A DNA stretch of 64,000 nucleotides from Portibacter lacus (GCF_021533215.1 NZ_JAJNKA010000002.1:547001-611000), one strand, 5' to 3'. Shown: positions 17,439-26,578, numbered from the stretch's first letter. Notes: generated from the letters alone by a model not told the origin. Program-made: numbers and translations.

Positions 17439-17672
17439 TAATATTAAATAATGGTTACAATGGGCTGATATTATTATGAGGATATAGGACTATATTTTTT
17501 TTCAAATGTAGTATTTCTTATGTCAATTTAAATCTGTCTTTTGCTTATTTTTTAAGGGTAAGGATTATTCGAGTATTTCCTTTCTGAAGTACAAATGCTT
17601 CTATAGCTTTATATACGCTCTAATTACAAATCTGTAGATATTTATTTATCTTGAATGCAAAATCAGTTTGTT
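17439..17672. other. Intergenic region before the S46 peptidase
   Basis: About 230 AT-rich bases with no ORF, hairpin terminator or clear promoter element recognised. Confidence 0.3.
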
Positions 17673-19835
17673 ATGAAATTCATCAAATTACAGATCATTA
17701 CTTTTTTATTTCTATTTGCAAATCCTTTGCTTTTTGCAGGAGAAGGAATGTGGCTCCCGCTTTTACTGAAGTCTCTGAATGAAGCTGAAATGCAATCCTT
17801 GGGAATGAAAATGACTGCAGAAGATATCTATAGTGTAAACCAAGGCAGTCTTAAGGATGCAATCGTTCACTTTGGTGGTTTTTGTACTTCGGAATTAATC
17901 TCTAATGAAGGTTTACTATTAACAAATCATCATTGCGGTTATGGAGCCATTCAATCTCATACAAGTTTAGAAAATAATTTTCTAAAAGAAGGTTTCTGGG
18001 CAAAAAGCAAAGCGGAAGAAAAACCGAATCCAGGCCTATTCGCCAAGTTTATCGTAAGGATCGAAGATGTAACTGATCAGGTTCTTAAGGGTGCCAAAGA
18101 CAAGATGAACGAAAAAGAATTGCAGTCGCTTACAGACAAGAATATAGATGCCATTCGAAAGTCTACAAAATTAGAAAAGCATGAAGAATTAGAAATCAAG
18201 CCCTTTTTCAAAGGCAACCAGTATTTTATGTTTGTAACCATGACTTATACCGATGTTCGATTGGTCGGCGCTCCACCTGAGAGTATAGGGAAATTCGGTG
18301 CCGATACGGACAACTGGGAATGGCCAAGACACACTGGAGATTTTTCTTTGTTTCGAATCTATGCAGGACCGGACAACATGCCAGCAGAATACAGTGAAAA
18401 CAATATTCCTTACCAGCCGAAACATTTCCTACCGATATCTTTGGACGGTGTAGCAGAAGGAGACTTCACGCTTATCTTTGGTTTTCCAGGCAGGACAGAT
18501 CAGTATCTGCCTGCTGTCGCTATCGAACAGACGGTCGATGTTCTCAACCCTGCAAAAATAGGAATTAGAGACAAGGCTTTGAAGATCATCGGAGCTAAGA
18601 TGCGTGCGGATGAATCGGTTAAGATTAAGTATTCTTCAAAATTTGCAAGCACAGCGAACTATTGGAAAAAGTGGATCGGTGAAAGTCAAGGTTTAGTAGC
18701 TACTAATGCGGTCATGAAAAAGAGAGATCAAGAGGCTGATTTTCAAGATAAAATTTATAAGAAGAGAAAACTTAAAAAGAAGTACGGGATGCTTTTGGGA
18801 GAATTTGAGACTGCTTATAAGGATATAGAAAAATTAGCCTATTCGAGGGATTATTACAGTGAAGTAGTAGGGCGAAATATTGAAATTTTTCGAATTCAAG
18901 GACTGCTTTCACGACTGCTTAACATTTACCAAGAAAATGGTGAAGCTGGTTATGAGAATTATAAGAGGCGGCTCATTCCCTATTTTGAAAATTTCTATAA
19001 AAATTACGATGCTAACATTGATGAAGAAGTGTTCGCAGCATTGCTAGAAATGTATGTTGAAAATGTAGACAATGAATATATTCCGCCTACTATATTTAAC
19101 TACGCTATGGGCTATGACGAAATAGCACAAGAGTTATATTCTAAAACCTTATTTAAGAATTCTGAAAAACTGATGGCTCTACTTTCATTACCAGCAGCAG
19201 AAGCTGCCGAGCAATTAAAAGAAGACCCTATAATGCAATTAGGCGAAGAATGGAAAGAGCTCTATGATGAGAAAGTGGCTACACCTTATAATATAAAAAA
19301 GGACAAGATTAATGCTTTGCAAAAGCAATACATGGCAGCTCTGATAGAGGCTTATCCTGATAAAACGTTCTGGCCAGATGCGAATAGTACAATGCGGGTA
19401 ACATATGGTCAAGTGGCAGGATATCATCCTAAAGATGCAGTCTACTACCTACCTGTTTCTTACTTAGAAGGCGTAATGGAAAAATACAAACCTGGGGACT
19501 ACGAATTTGATGTATCAGCAAAACTTATTGACCTCTTTAAGGAAAAAGATTATGGTCAATATGCAGATCAAAGTGGGAAAGTACCTGTTTGTTTCTTAGG
19601 GACTAATCATACGACAGGAGGAAATTCTGGCAGTCCTGCGATCGATGCTCATGGAAATCTAGTTGGACTTAATTTTGATAGAGTTTGGGAAGGAACGATG
19701 AGTGATCTGAATTATGACAAATCAATATGTAGAAACATTATGGTAGATATTCGGTATGTATTATTTATTGTGGATAAGTATGCTGGTGCAAGTCACCTGA
19801 TAGAAGAAATGAAGCTGGTGCATCCTAAGAAATGA
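17673..19835 (+). CDS. S46 family dipeptidyl-peptidase, DPP11-like (Asp/Glu-specific)
   Basis: 720 residues from the ATG at 17673, giving a clean signal peptide (MKFIKLQIITFLFLFANPLLFA); the ORF opens six codons earlier. Family features: GEGMWLPLLL at the mature N-terminus, His in LLLTNHHCGYGAIQSH (about residue 85), Asp in DNWEWPRHTGDF, Ser in TTGGNSGSPAIDAHGN (about 650). The residue 18 after the catalytic Ser is Arg (GLNFDRVWEG), the position that is Arg673 in P. gingivalis DPP11 and Gly in DPP7. This predicts release of dipeptides with acidic P1 residues in the periplasm. The neighbouring amino-acid symporter fits a peptide-feeding role. Confidence 0.93.
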   Translation: MKFIKLQIITFLFLFANPLLFAGEGMWLPLLLKSLNEAEMQSLGMKMTAEDIYSVNQGSLKDAIVHFGGFCTSELISNEGLLLTNHHCGYGAIQSHTSLENNFLKEGFWAKSKAEEKPNPGLFAKFIVRIEDVTDQVLKGAKDKMNEKELQSLTDKNIDAIRKSTKLEKHEELEIKPFFKGNQYFMFVTMTYTDVRLVGAPPESIGKFGADTDNWEWPRHTGDFSLFRIYAGPDNMPAEYSENNIPYQPKHFLPISLDGVAEGDFTLIFGFPGRTDQYLPAVAIEQTVDVLNPAKIGIRDKALKIIGAKMRADESVKIKYSSKFASTANYWKKWIGESQGLVATNAVMKKRDQEADFQDKIYKKRKLKKKYGMLLGEFETAYKDIEKLAYSRDYYSEVVGRNIEIFRIQGLLSRLLNIYQENGEAGYENYKRRLIPYFENFYKNYDANIDEEVFAALLEMYVENVDNEYIPPTIFNYAMGYDEIAQELYSKTLFKNSEKLMALLSLPAAEAAEQLKEDPIMQLGEEWKELYDEKVATPYNIKKDKINALQKQYMAALIEAYPDKTFWPDANSTMRVTYGQVAGYHPKDAVYYLPVSYLEGVMEKYKPGDYEFDVSAKLIDLFKEKDYGQYADQSGKVPVCFLGTNHTTGGNSGSPAIDAHGNLVGLNFDRVWEGTMSDLNYDKSICRNIMVDIRYVLFIVDKYAGASHLIEEMKLVHPKK

Positions 19836-19872
19836 TGTGATTAGAGGAAAGTAAACTCGGAATGCAGTGTAG

Positions 19873-20948
19873 CTAAAGTTGAATCTGTAACCGAGCTGTG
19901 TTTCGTGCGGTGGCTAGGATTGCAGAGTCGACTTGAGCTTCCTTGGATTTCTCCATTTCACATTCAGCTCTGCAATCCTCCCTGCCCAATAGGCTACTCT
20001 CGGCTTACAGATCTAAATGATCTGATGGTCTGATATACAGTTCAGGCTATCAGATGATCATGAACTTATAGTTTAACAATACAACTCATTTTATAACTTA
20101 CTAAAGTTGAATCTGTAAGCCGGGCAGTGTTGCGGGCGATGGCTAGGATTGCAGAGTCGACTTGGGCTTCCTTGAATTTCTCCATTCCACATTCAGCTCT
20201 GCAATCCTCTCTGCCCACTAGGCTACTCTCGGCTTACAGATCTAAATGATCTGATGGTATGACATACAGTTCAGGCTATCAGATGATCATGAACTTATAG
20301 TTTAACAATACAACTCATTTTATAAATTGCTAAAGTTGAATCTGTAAGCCGAGCTGTGTTTCGTGTGGTGGCTTGGATTGCAGAGTCGACTTGGGCTTCC
20401 TTGAATTTCTCCATTCCACATTCAGCTCTGCAATCCTCCCTGCCCAATAGGCTACTCTCGGCTTACAGATCTAAATGATCTGATGGTATGACATTCAGCT
20501 CAGGCTACCAGATGATCATGAACTTATAGTTTAACAATACAACTCATTTTATAAATTGCTAAAGTTGAATCTGTAAGCCAAGCTGTGTTTCGTTAGGTGC
20601 CTAGGATTGCAGAGTCGACTTGGGCTTCCTTGAATTTCTCCATTCCACATTCAGCTCTGCAATCCTCTCTGCCAACTAGGCTACTCTCGGCTTACAGATC
20701 TAAATGATCTGATGGTCTGACATACAGTTCAGGCTATCAGATGATCATGAACTTATAGTTTAACAATACAACTCATTTTATAACTTACTAAAGTTGAATC
20801 TGTAAGCCGGGCAGTGTTGCGGGCGATGGCTAGGATTGCAGAGTCGACTTGAGCTTCCTTGGATTTCTCCATTCCACATTCAGCTCTGCAATCCTCCCTG
20901 CCCACTAGACTACTCTCGGCTCACTAAGCTAATTGATCTGACTTCCAG
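19873..20948. repeat. Tandem array of ~229-bp units (four full plus one partial) with nested inverted repeats
   Basis: Units begin CTAAAGTTGAATCTGTAA at 19873, 20101, 20330, 20559 and 20788 (periods 228, 229, 229, 229). The fifth unit is cut near 20920, after CTCGGCT. Within each unit, ATCTGTAAGCCGAG pairs with CTCGGCTTACAGAT, and inside it GGATTGCAGAG pairs with CTCTGCAATCC. The inner stem is perfect in all five units; the outer 5' arm varies. A third imperfect inverted repeat (ATGATCTGATGG with CTATCAGATGATCAT) lies in the linker half. There is no conserved reading frame. The array begins 37 bases past the S46 stop and ends against a truncated yoeB. Function unknown; a structured RNA or recombination-driven DNA element are both possible. 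Confidence 0.92.
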
Positions 20949-20950
20949 CC

Positions 20951-21109
20951 TTAGTCATAATGTTTTAGTGGTTCAGGTTTACCTAATCCTTCAAAAGGAT
21001 TTCGAGAAATGTCTTTCAAAAGATCATTTATTTTCTTAAGCTTTTTCTTGTCTATCTTTTGCCAATATAAATAATCCTCCCATGACTCGTCCACAAATAT
21101 ATACTTCAC
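20951..21109 (-). pseudogene. yoeB: Truncated YoeB/Txe-family toxin
   Basis: From a GTG at 21109 the minus strand encodes 52 residues (VKYIFVDESWEDYLYWQKID then KKKLKKINDLLKDISRNPFE and GLGKPEPLKHYD) and then stops. This matches the first two-thirds of YoeB (about 84 residues), including the conserved ESWEDYLYWQ and PFEGxGKPEPLKH motifs. The C-terminal third, which carries the catalytic Arg/His/Tyr of the ribosome-dependent mRNA interferase, is missing, and the 229-bp repeat array begins about where it should be. It should therefore be inactive. Confidence 0.8.
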
Positions 21110-21110
21110 T

Positions 21111-21210
21111 TTAATTATCAATTAAGTCCTTTTCAAATGACTTTTACTCTTCAGTTTGTCGATTGCTGAGTCTAATCTCAATTCATTTTTTCTAGAGTCA
21201 ATCATTTTCA
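21111..21210 (-). pseudogene. Probable frameshifted C-terminal remnant of a YefM-type antitoxin
   Basis: Upstream of the yoeB remnant, minus strand, a short frame reads MIDSRKNELRLDSAIDKLKS then KSHLKR. A shift of one frame near 21125 continues as LIDN and stops one base before the yoeB GTG. YefM-type antitoxins end with a helix of the form RLxxAIxxLKxG followed by a short acidic LID/LIE tail and sit directly before yoeB. The N-terminal DNA-binding part is absent. The identification is inferred from position and the tail pattern. Confidence 0.4.
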
Positions 21211-21229
21211 TATAACAAAACAGTAAAAT

Positions 21230-21787
21230 TTACCACCTAGAATAAATTCGTTCTACTTTTCCTGTTTTTTTGTTATAAATTATAGTCAAGCCTCCTACAT
21301 CAGCAACTACTGTTCGACCATTAATATCTACCACACTATTTAAAAACATCTTCCTAAGATTACTAACAAAGTCTCGAGACCTAGAATAACTTAATGGATA
21401 AAGTTCTTTCACCACGTTTATTGGCATGCCAACATAAAATTGAACATTATGATTATCTACTATAATTATGGAGGCATCTAGAATTTCTGAGTTCCCCAGC
21501 TGATTTTGCTTCAGTGCTTCCTTTTGCAGAAACGATTTTCCTCGAAACAACCTCGTTTCATTAACTCCGTCATACTCATTTAGATAGGCCTCACTACGCC
21601 ATTCATCCTTTATAAGCTCATAGAATTGACTAAACTCATAAACTTTATCATTGCTCCTCGTTCTATCAATTATATGAAAGTCCTCGATATTTATTAGTTC
21701 ACGTAAATCTCTGTCCACTATTTCTTGCGAAAAGACATAGAATATTGTACAATTGACCAATAATAATATGAAAACAAATCTAATCAA
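21230..21787 (-). CDS. Secreted protein of unknown function
   Basis: 185 residues. The start codon is TTG (21787) and the first ~20 residues (MIRFVFILLLVNCTIFYVFS) form a signal peptide ending before QEIVDRD. The mature part is mixed charged/hydrophobic, ends with two beta-like strands (VVADVGGLTIIYNKKTGKV, then ERIYSRW), and has one isolated segment NVQFYVGMPINVVKELYP. No family recognised. No partner gene shares its direction closely; the sterol-desaturase-like gene downstream of the gap is also on the minus strand but separate. Confidence 0.6.
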   Translation of the reverse strand: MIRFVFILLLVNCTIFYVFSQEIVDRDLRELINIEDFHIIDRTRSNDKVYEFSQFYELIKDEWRSEAYLNEYDGVNETRLFRGKSFLQKEALKQNQLGNSEILDASIIIVDNHNVQFYVGMPINVVKELYPLSYSRSRDFVSNLRKMFLNSVVDINGRTVVADVGGLTIIYNKKTGKVERIYSRW

Positions 21788-22054
21788 GATTATACTTTTT
21801 ATATATAACAGCTACTGCTTAAACTTATTGTTTCTTAGCAAGCTGCTCACCCTAAAGGGGCGAGATCCTATACCCTAAACAACTTTCCTACACCCCCAAA
21901 ATCTAAAAGGAAATTCACTCGATCTTTGATCTCGCTCTTTATCCCTCGGAATAAATTCCAAGCTCCATTAAGATTATCTCTCTTCCTCTCGCCCTAAAGG
22001 CAAAGTTCCTGTACTAACTTAATACTCACAACTAGCACCTCAATACTGTCTCAT
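21788..22054. other. Intergenic region with two CCCTAAAGG hairpin words
   Basis: 267 bases. CTCACCCTAAAGGGGCGAG (21846-21864) is a short imperfect hairpin, and a related CTCGCCCTAAAGGCAAAG lies near 21988. GCGAGATC (21860) recurs inverted as GATCTCGC (21932). No ORF is supported. Such CCCTAAAGGG words are common in Bacteroidota intergenic DNA, but I cannot assign a role. Confidence 0.4.
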
Positions 22055-22864
22055 TCACCTATACTTTTTCTTCTCTACCGGCACTTTCAACAACTTCCCT
22101 AGATTCTGAGTCTCCCCTTCGAAAACATCAAGTCCAAAAACAATGTCTTCTGCAGGCATGTCATGGTAAGTTCCGAATAATCTATCCCAGAAAGAAAACA
22201 CATTTCCATAATTCGTATCGGTCTGTGGTCTTTCGAAGTGGTGATGAATTCTATGCATTCCTGGAGTAACAATCACAACTCTAATGATCTTATCCAACCA
22301 ATTCGGCAACTTCATATTGGCATGATTAAATTGGGACAGCACCGCAGAAATACTCTGGTATAACATCACCATCCATATCGGCGCACCTGCAAGCAAAACC
22401 GCTAAAGTCGTAAAGACTGCTCGAAATACGGATTCTCCTGGATGATGCCTCAGTGCCGTTGTCGTATCCACTTTTTCATCTGAATGATGGATCACATGAA
22501 ATTTCCACATAAACGGAATCTTGTGCTCCACCCAGTGAATCGTATATGCACCCACTAAATCCATTATCAATAAACCCACAATTAATTGCACCCATATAGG
22601 CATCGCAAATAAGTGTATGGCACCAAAATCATTAGCCGTTACCCAGTCACTCGTTTTAACGATTAGGAATGCGAATGCAAAATTGATAATAATCGTCGTT
22701 AGTGTGAAAAACAAATTGGGACCAGCGTGCTTAAATTTTTTATAGCTAAATTTAGTAATGGGAATAATTCCTTCTAAAATCCAGAAAAAAGTGATCCCTC
22801 CAACCAATATTATGGTTCTGTGCAAGGAAGGAATCGTCTCGAAATAGGTAATTATAGCATCCAT
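22055..22864 (-). CDS. Sterol desaturase/fatty-acid hydroxylase superfamily protein
   Basis: 269 residues with four to five membrane segments and the histidine clusters of the di-iron FA hydroxylase superfamily: HWVEHKIPFMWKFHVIHHSD in the middle, LRHHPGES, and HRIHHHFERPQTDTNYG near the end, followed by FWDRLFGTYHDMP. It should hydroxylate or desaturate a lipid in the inner membrane. Substrate unknown. Single gene, divergent from the sugar isomerase. Confidence 0.88.
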   Translation of the reverse strand: MDAIITYFETIPSLHRTIILVGGITFFWILEGIIPITKFSYKKFKHAGPNLFFTLTTIIINFAFAFLIVKTSDWVTANDFGAIHLFAMPIWVQLIVGLLIMDLVGAYTIHWVEHKIPFMWKFHVIHHSDEKVDTTTALRHHPGESVFRAVFTTLAVLLAGAPIWMVMLYQSISAVLSQFNHANMKLPNWLDKIIRVVIVTPGMHRIHHHFERPQTDTNYGNVFSFWDRLFGTYHDMPAEDIVFGLDVFEGETQNLGKLLKVPVEKKKYR

Positions 22865-22931
22865 ACTGAAAATTTTTCTAATTTAAGTTAATATTTCTAA
22901 TTTCACAGTTTACCAATTTAAATTAAAAAAC

Positions 22932-23984
22932 ATGAAAACAATAAAAGGACCAGCAATATTTTTAGCACAGTTTATGGCAGATGAGGCGCCATTCAATTCT
23001 TTGGATGGAATATGTAAGTATATGGCTGACCTAGGTTATAAAGGAATTCAGATCCCAACTTGGGACGCTAGGCTAATAGATCTTGAAAAAGCGGCGACAA
23101 GCAAAACTTATTGTGATGAACTTAAAGGTAGAATTGCAGAGCACGGGTTAGAAATAACGGAACTCGCTTCCCACCTTCAAGGACAGTTGGTTGCTGTGAA
23201 TCCAGCATACGATGACTTGTTTAATGCTTTTGCTCCAGCAGAAGTGCACGGAAATCCTAAAGCGCGAACCGAATGGGCGATCCAACAAGTAAACTGGACC
23301 ACTCAAGCTTCTAATAATATGGGCTTGACATCTCATCCTACATTTTCTGGTGCGTTAATATGGCAGACCATGTACCCTTGGCCACAACGTCCAGCTGGAT
23401 TAGTGGAAGCGGCTTTCGAAGAACTTGCGAAAAGATGGGTTCCGATTCTAGATGTAGCGGAAGACAACGGAGTAGATCTGTGTTATGAGTTACACCCTGG
23501 TGAAGACTTGCACGATGGAATTACCTTTGAAATGTTCGTGGAAGCTTGTAAAGGTCACAAAAGAGCAAACATCAATTACGACCCTTCGCATTTCGTGTTA
23601 CAGCAAATGGACTACTTAGATTTCATTGACATTTATCATGAACGCATTAAAGCCTTCCATGTTAAAGATGCAGAATACAATCCGACTGGAAGAAGCGGTG
23701 TATACGGAGGTTACCAGAACTGGGCAGATCGACCAGGAAGATTCCGTTCATTAGGTGATGGACAAGTAGATTTTGGTGCTATCTTTAGTAAATTATCCCA
23801 ATATGGGTATGATGGATGGGCAGTCTTAGAATGGGAATGTTGCATAAAAGATTCAAGCCAAGGTGCGGCAGAAGGTGCGCCATTTATAGAAAATCATATC
23901 ATCGAAACAGTGAAGCGCGCATTTGATGATTTCGCAGGGCAAGATGTAGATAGTAATTTATTAAATAAAATAATGGGTCTTTGA
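22932..23984 (+). CDS. Sugar phosphate isomerase/epimerase-like TIM-barrel protein
   Basis: 350 residues of the xylose-isomerase-like TIM-barrel superfamily. It shows GYKGIQIPTWDARLIDL, LCYELHPGEDLHDG, NINYDPSHFVLQQMDYLDFI, IKAFHVKDAEYNPTGRSGVYG, and WAVLEWECCIKDSSQGA; the Glu/Asp/His residues are the expected metal ligands. Family members isomerise or epimerise sugars, inositols or keto-acids. The stop codon overlaps the TTG start of the following receptor gene (TTGA), which ties it to an outer-membrane uptake function. Exact substrate unknown. Confidence 0.85.
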   Translation: MKTIKGPAIFLAQFMADEAPFNSLDGICKYMADLGYKGIQIPTWDARLIDLEKAATSKTYCDELKGRIAEHGLEITELASHLQGQLVAVNPAYDDLFNAFAPAEVHGNPKARTEWAIQQVNWTTQASNNMGLTSHPTFSGALIWQTMYPWPQRPAGLVEAAFEELAKRWVPILDVAEDNGVDLCYELHPGEDLHDGITFEMFVEACKGHKRANINYDPSHFVLQQMDYLDFIDIYHERIKAFHVKDAEYNPTGRSGVYGGYQNWADRPGRFRSLGDGQVDFGAIFSKLSQYGYDGWAVLEWECCIKDSSQGAAEGAPFIENHIIETVKRAFDDFAGQDVDSNLLNKIMGL

Positions 23985-26200
23985 GAGTAGCAACATTAAT
24001 TCTATTTCTTTTTTTAGGTCAATGGGCTTTAGGGCAAGCTGATATTACCATTATCGATAAGGATACGAAAGATCCATTAATCGGGGCTAATGTCATTGCC
24101 AAATCAGAAGGAAATAGCATACAATTGATCACAGATATGGATGGCAGAATCCGTGTTGAATTAGGCTATCCGCTTGAATTAAATATAACTTACTTAGGTT
24201 ATGTTCCTATGCAAGTTAAATTGGCAGAGCGTACGGAAGACTTGGTCATCCAGATGATCGTGGACGAAATGAACATTGCCGTGAACCCAATCATTATTGC
24301 GAATCCATTTCTATCGGATAATGTCTCCTTTAATAGGAAGGAATTTCAGGTTTTGCCTGGAGCATATGAAGATCCATCGCGTCTTATATTAAAAGCGCCA
24401 GGATTTTCTACATCCAATGATCAAGCCAACTCCATATTATACAAAGGGATGCCTTCTAACTTTGTTAATTGGACACTTAACGATGGACTTATCGTTAACC
24501 CGAATCATCAAAGCAACGCGGGTACTTTATCAGATATTAGCAGTCCGAATGCAGGAGGGGTCAACATGATCAGTGCTCAAGTCATCGGTTCTTATGATTT
24601 CCAAAGCGCTCCATATTCCACGCCTAGGAACAATTCCATTGCAGGAAACTCTAATGTAAATTTTTCAAATTTCAACAATTCTTACTTGAATCTAAGTTTA
24701 GTGGGATTAGAAGCAGGCTTAGGATTTGAAGGAAAGAAACTTCCAGGTTTTCAAGCGAATTATCGATATTCAACGGTAGGAATTCTTACGGGTGTATTAG
24801 GACTTGATTTTGGTGGTGAAGAGATCATATACCAAGATCTATTTACCAAGTTTGATCTGATCGATAAGGAGGATACCCAATTGAGCGGTTTCGTGATCTT
24901 GGGGAAAAGTCACAACTACAAAGATGCGCTTGCAGAAAAGGATTCCGTAAAAACATTTAAGGATATTCAAGATATTTACTTCGATTCAGAAATCATCCTG
25001 AGTGGGCTGACATTTTCTAAGAAATGGAACGGTCTGAGTTTAAAAAGTGCTTTAAATTTCTCAGCGAAAGAAGATCAATGGCGTTCAGAAATAGACGATC
25101 CTTACTTACTTAGAGGCGTTCATCTTAAACAAACGGTGACTAGTGCTTTGTTTGATTTCAATAAGAGGAACTTTCATTTTGGTGCAAACATGCATTACAT
25201 CGATGATTCGCGAATCAATAGCAGACATGTGTTAACAGGCACTGATAATAACGGTGTAGGTTTTAGTAATTTCAACATCATGCCTTATGCTAATTATGAA
25301 TGGCAGACAGATAAACTTTATATTTCTGGAGGGAGTGGCTTAACATTTAACAGTGTAACAAGTCATTTCAACTTAGAACCACACTTGAAAGTCATCGGGC
25401 AATTGGGTAATTCATTAGAAGCAGAAATCGGAGCCAGAAGGAATACACAAATTCTTACAGCCTCTTCCTTTTCATATGAATTTAAACCAGAAGAGATCAA
25501 AGCATTGCATTTTGAAGGTATTTTAAGATTGAAAAAGAGAAAGTATACCGTATTTATGAGTGCTTTCAGCCATCACATGAACAATATTTTGATGGAAAAA
25601 ACATCGAATTATTCTCAATATACGGGATTAGATCATCCGCTGATGGGTGAGTATGACTATAGTGGAAATGCTAGATCGCAAGGCGTTTCACTAGGATTTA
25701 GTTCTATGAACCTTTGGTTGAATGGGCTTTCTTTATCAGCTAACGGAACTGTATTTAATTCCGATTATGGGCGCGATGGGAATTTCGACTTGAACAATAC
25801 CTTTGATTTTGAGAACAGCTATAATGTAATTGCGAGTTATAATCGACCACTAAGAAAAGACAAAGAGTTAGTGACTAGTATTTCATATCACGTTAGAGGA
25901 GGATTGAAAGAATTTCCGATTGCTGCAGTAGCAGGATCTACTAATTTCATGACATCATATGATTTTTCAAGTGCGCCGGTGGTTCAGCTAGCAGATTACG
26001 AGCGAATTGATTTTAGGATTGTCTACAATCTTAGAAAAGGGAATTATCGGAAGTTTGCAAAAAGTATATCATTAGATATTCAGAATCTTGCGAATAAAGA
26101 AAATGATGCTTCTACAGATATAGATTTTCTGACTGGTGAAAGCTATGTACGAAAGCAACTGGGAATGATTCCAATATTGGCCTATAGAATAGAATTTTAA
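23981..26200 (+). CDS. TonB-dependent receptor-like outer membrane protein with CarboxypepD_reg domain
   Basis: 739 residues. Start is TTG overlapping the isomerase TGA; MRVATLILFLFLGQWALGQA is the signal peptide. Residues ~22-95 are the N-terminal carboxypeptidase-regulatory-like domain (ITIIDKDTKDPLIGANVIAK, NITYLGYVPMQVKL), ~110-210 a plug domain, and the rest a beta-barrel ending in the aromatic terminus AYRIEF. It imports a ligand, probably a carbohydrate or siderophore-like compound, with TonB energy. No SusD partner is present. The coupling to the isomerase suggests that the ligand is the isomerase substrate or a precursor (inference). Confidence 0.82.
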   Translation: MRVATLILFLFLGQWALGQADITIIDKDTKDPLIGANVIAKSEGNSIQLITDMDGRIRVELGYPLELNITYLGYVPMQVKLAERTEDLVIQMIVDEMNIAVNPIIIANPFLSDNVSFNRKEFQVLPGAYEDPSRLILKAPGFSTSNDQANSILYKGMPSNFVNWTLNDGLIVNPNHQSNAGTLSDISSPNAGGVNMISAQVIGSYDFQSAPYSTPRNNSIAGNSNVNFSNFNNSYLNLSLVGLEAGLGFEGKKLPGFQANYRYSTVGILTGVLGLDFGGEEIIYQDLFTKFDLIDKEDTQLSGFVILGKSHNYKDALAEKDSVKTFKDIQDIYFDSEIILSGLTFSKKWNGLSLKSALNFSAKEDQWRSEIDDPYLLRGVHLKQTVTSALFDFNKRNFHFGANMHYIDDSRINSRHVLTGTDNNGVGFSNFNIMPYANYEWQTDKLYISGGSGLTFNSVTSHFNLEPHLKVIGQLGNSLEAEIGARRNTQILTASSFSYEFKPEEIKALHFEGILRLKKRKYTVFMSAFSHHMNNILMEKTSNYSQYTGLDHPLMGEYDYSGNARSQGVSLGFSSMNLWLNGLSLSANGTVFNSDYGRDGNFDLNNTFDFENSYNVIASYNRPLRKDKELVTSISYHVRGGLKEFPIAAVAGSTNFMTSYDFSSAPVVQLADYERIDFRIVYNLRKGNYRKFAKSISLDIQNLANKENDASTDIDFLTGESYVRKQLGMIPILAYRIEF

Positions 26201-26206
26201 TGGACA

Positions 26207-26578
26207 ATGCTTAGGAAAATATCACTTTCATTGCTTGGAACAATATTTCTTTTGTTCGCCTACTTTCAATGGAATGATCCAGACAGCGTGAAATGGATTA
26301 TTTATTACTTGCTCGTAGCTGGAGTTATTTTCGGAACAGCTTTTCGGATCAATAGAAAGGCATACATCTACATAATGCTCGCTGTTTCTACGATTTGGAT
26401 GTTTACCTTATTACCGAATGCAATGGAGTGGGTGAATGACGGAATGCCAAGTATTGTAGATAGTATGAAGGCAAGTTCGCCTTATATTGAATTGGTTCGC
26501 GAGTTTCTAGGGCTTTTTATTTCTATTGTTGTGCTGGTGACATTGCTGGTTGTGGAGCGGAAGGGGGAAGGTAATTAG
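26207..26578 (+). CDS. TMEM220-family membrane protein
   Basis: 123 residues with four predicted membrane helices. FLLFAYFQWNDPDSVKWIIYYL is the signature of the transmembrane family 220, conserved from bacteria to mammals with unknown function. The gene starts 6 bp after the receptor stop, so it is the third gene of that operon. An inner-membrane location is expected. Confidence 0.75.
   Translation: MLRKISLSLLGTIFLLFAYFQWNDPDSVKWIIYYLLVAGVIFGTAFRINRKAYIYIMLAVSTIWMFTLLPNAMEWVNDGMPSIVDSMKASSPYIELVREFLGLFISIVVLVTLLVVERKGEGN

Noticed and set aside
19873-20948. CRISPR array
   Set aside because: Whole units of 229 bp repeat with no unique spacers, and there are no cas genes nearby.
19873-20948. 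Integron attC cassette array
   Set aside because: Paired inverted repeats are present, but the DNA between them is the same in every unit, there are no cassettes, no integrase gene, and no clear GTTRRRY core sites.
20836-21039. 67-codon plus-strand ORF spanning the array end
   Set aside because: It is made mostly of repeat sequence and lies antisense to the yoeB remnant; no family pattern.
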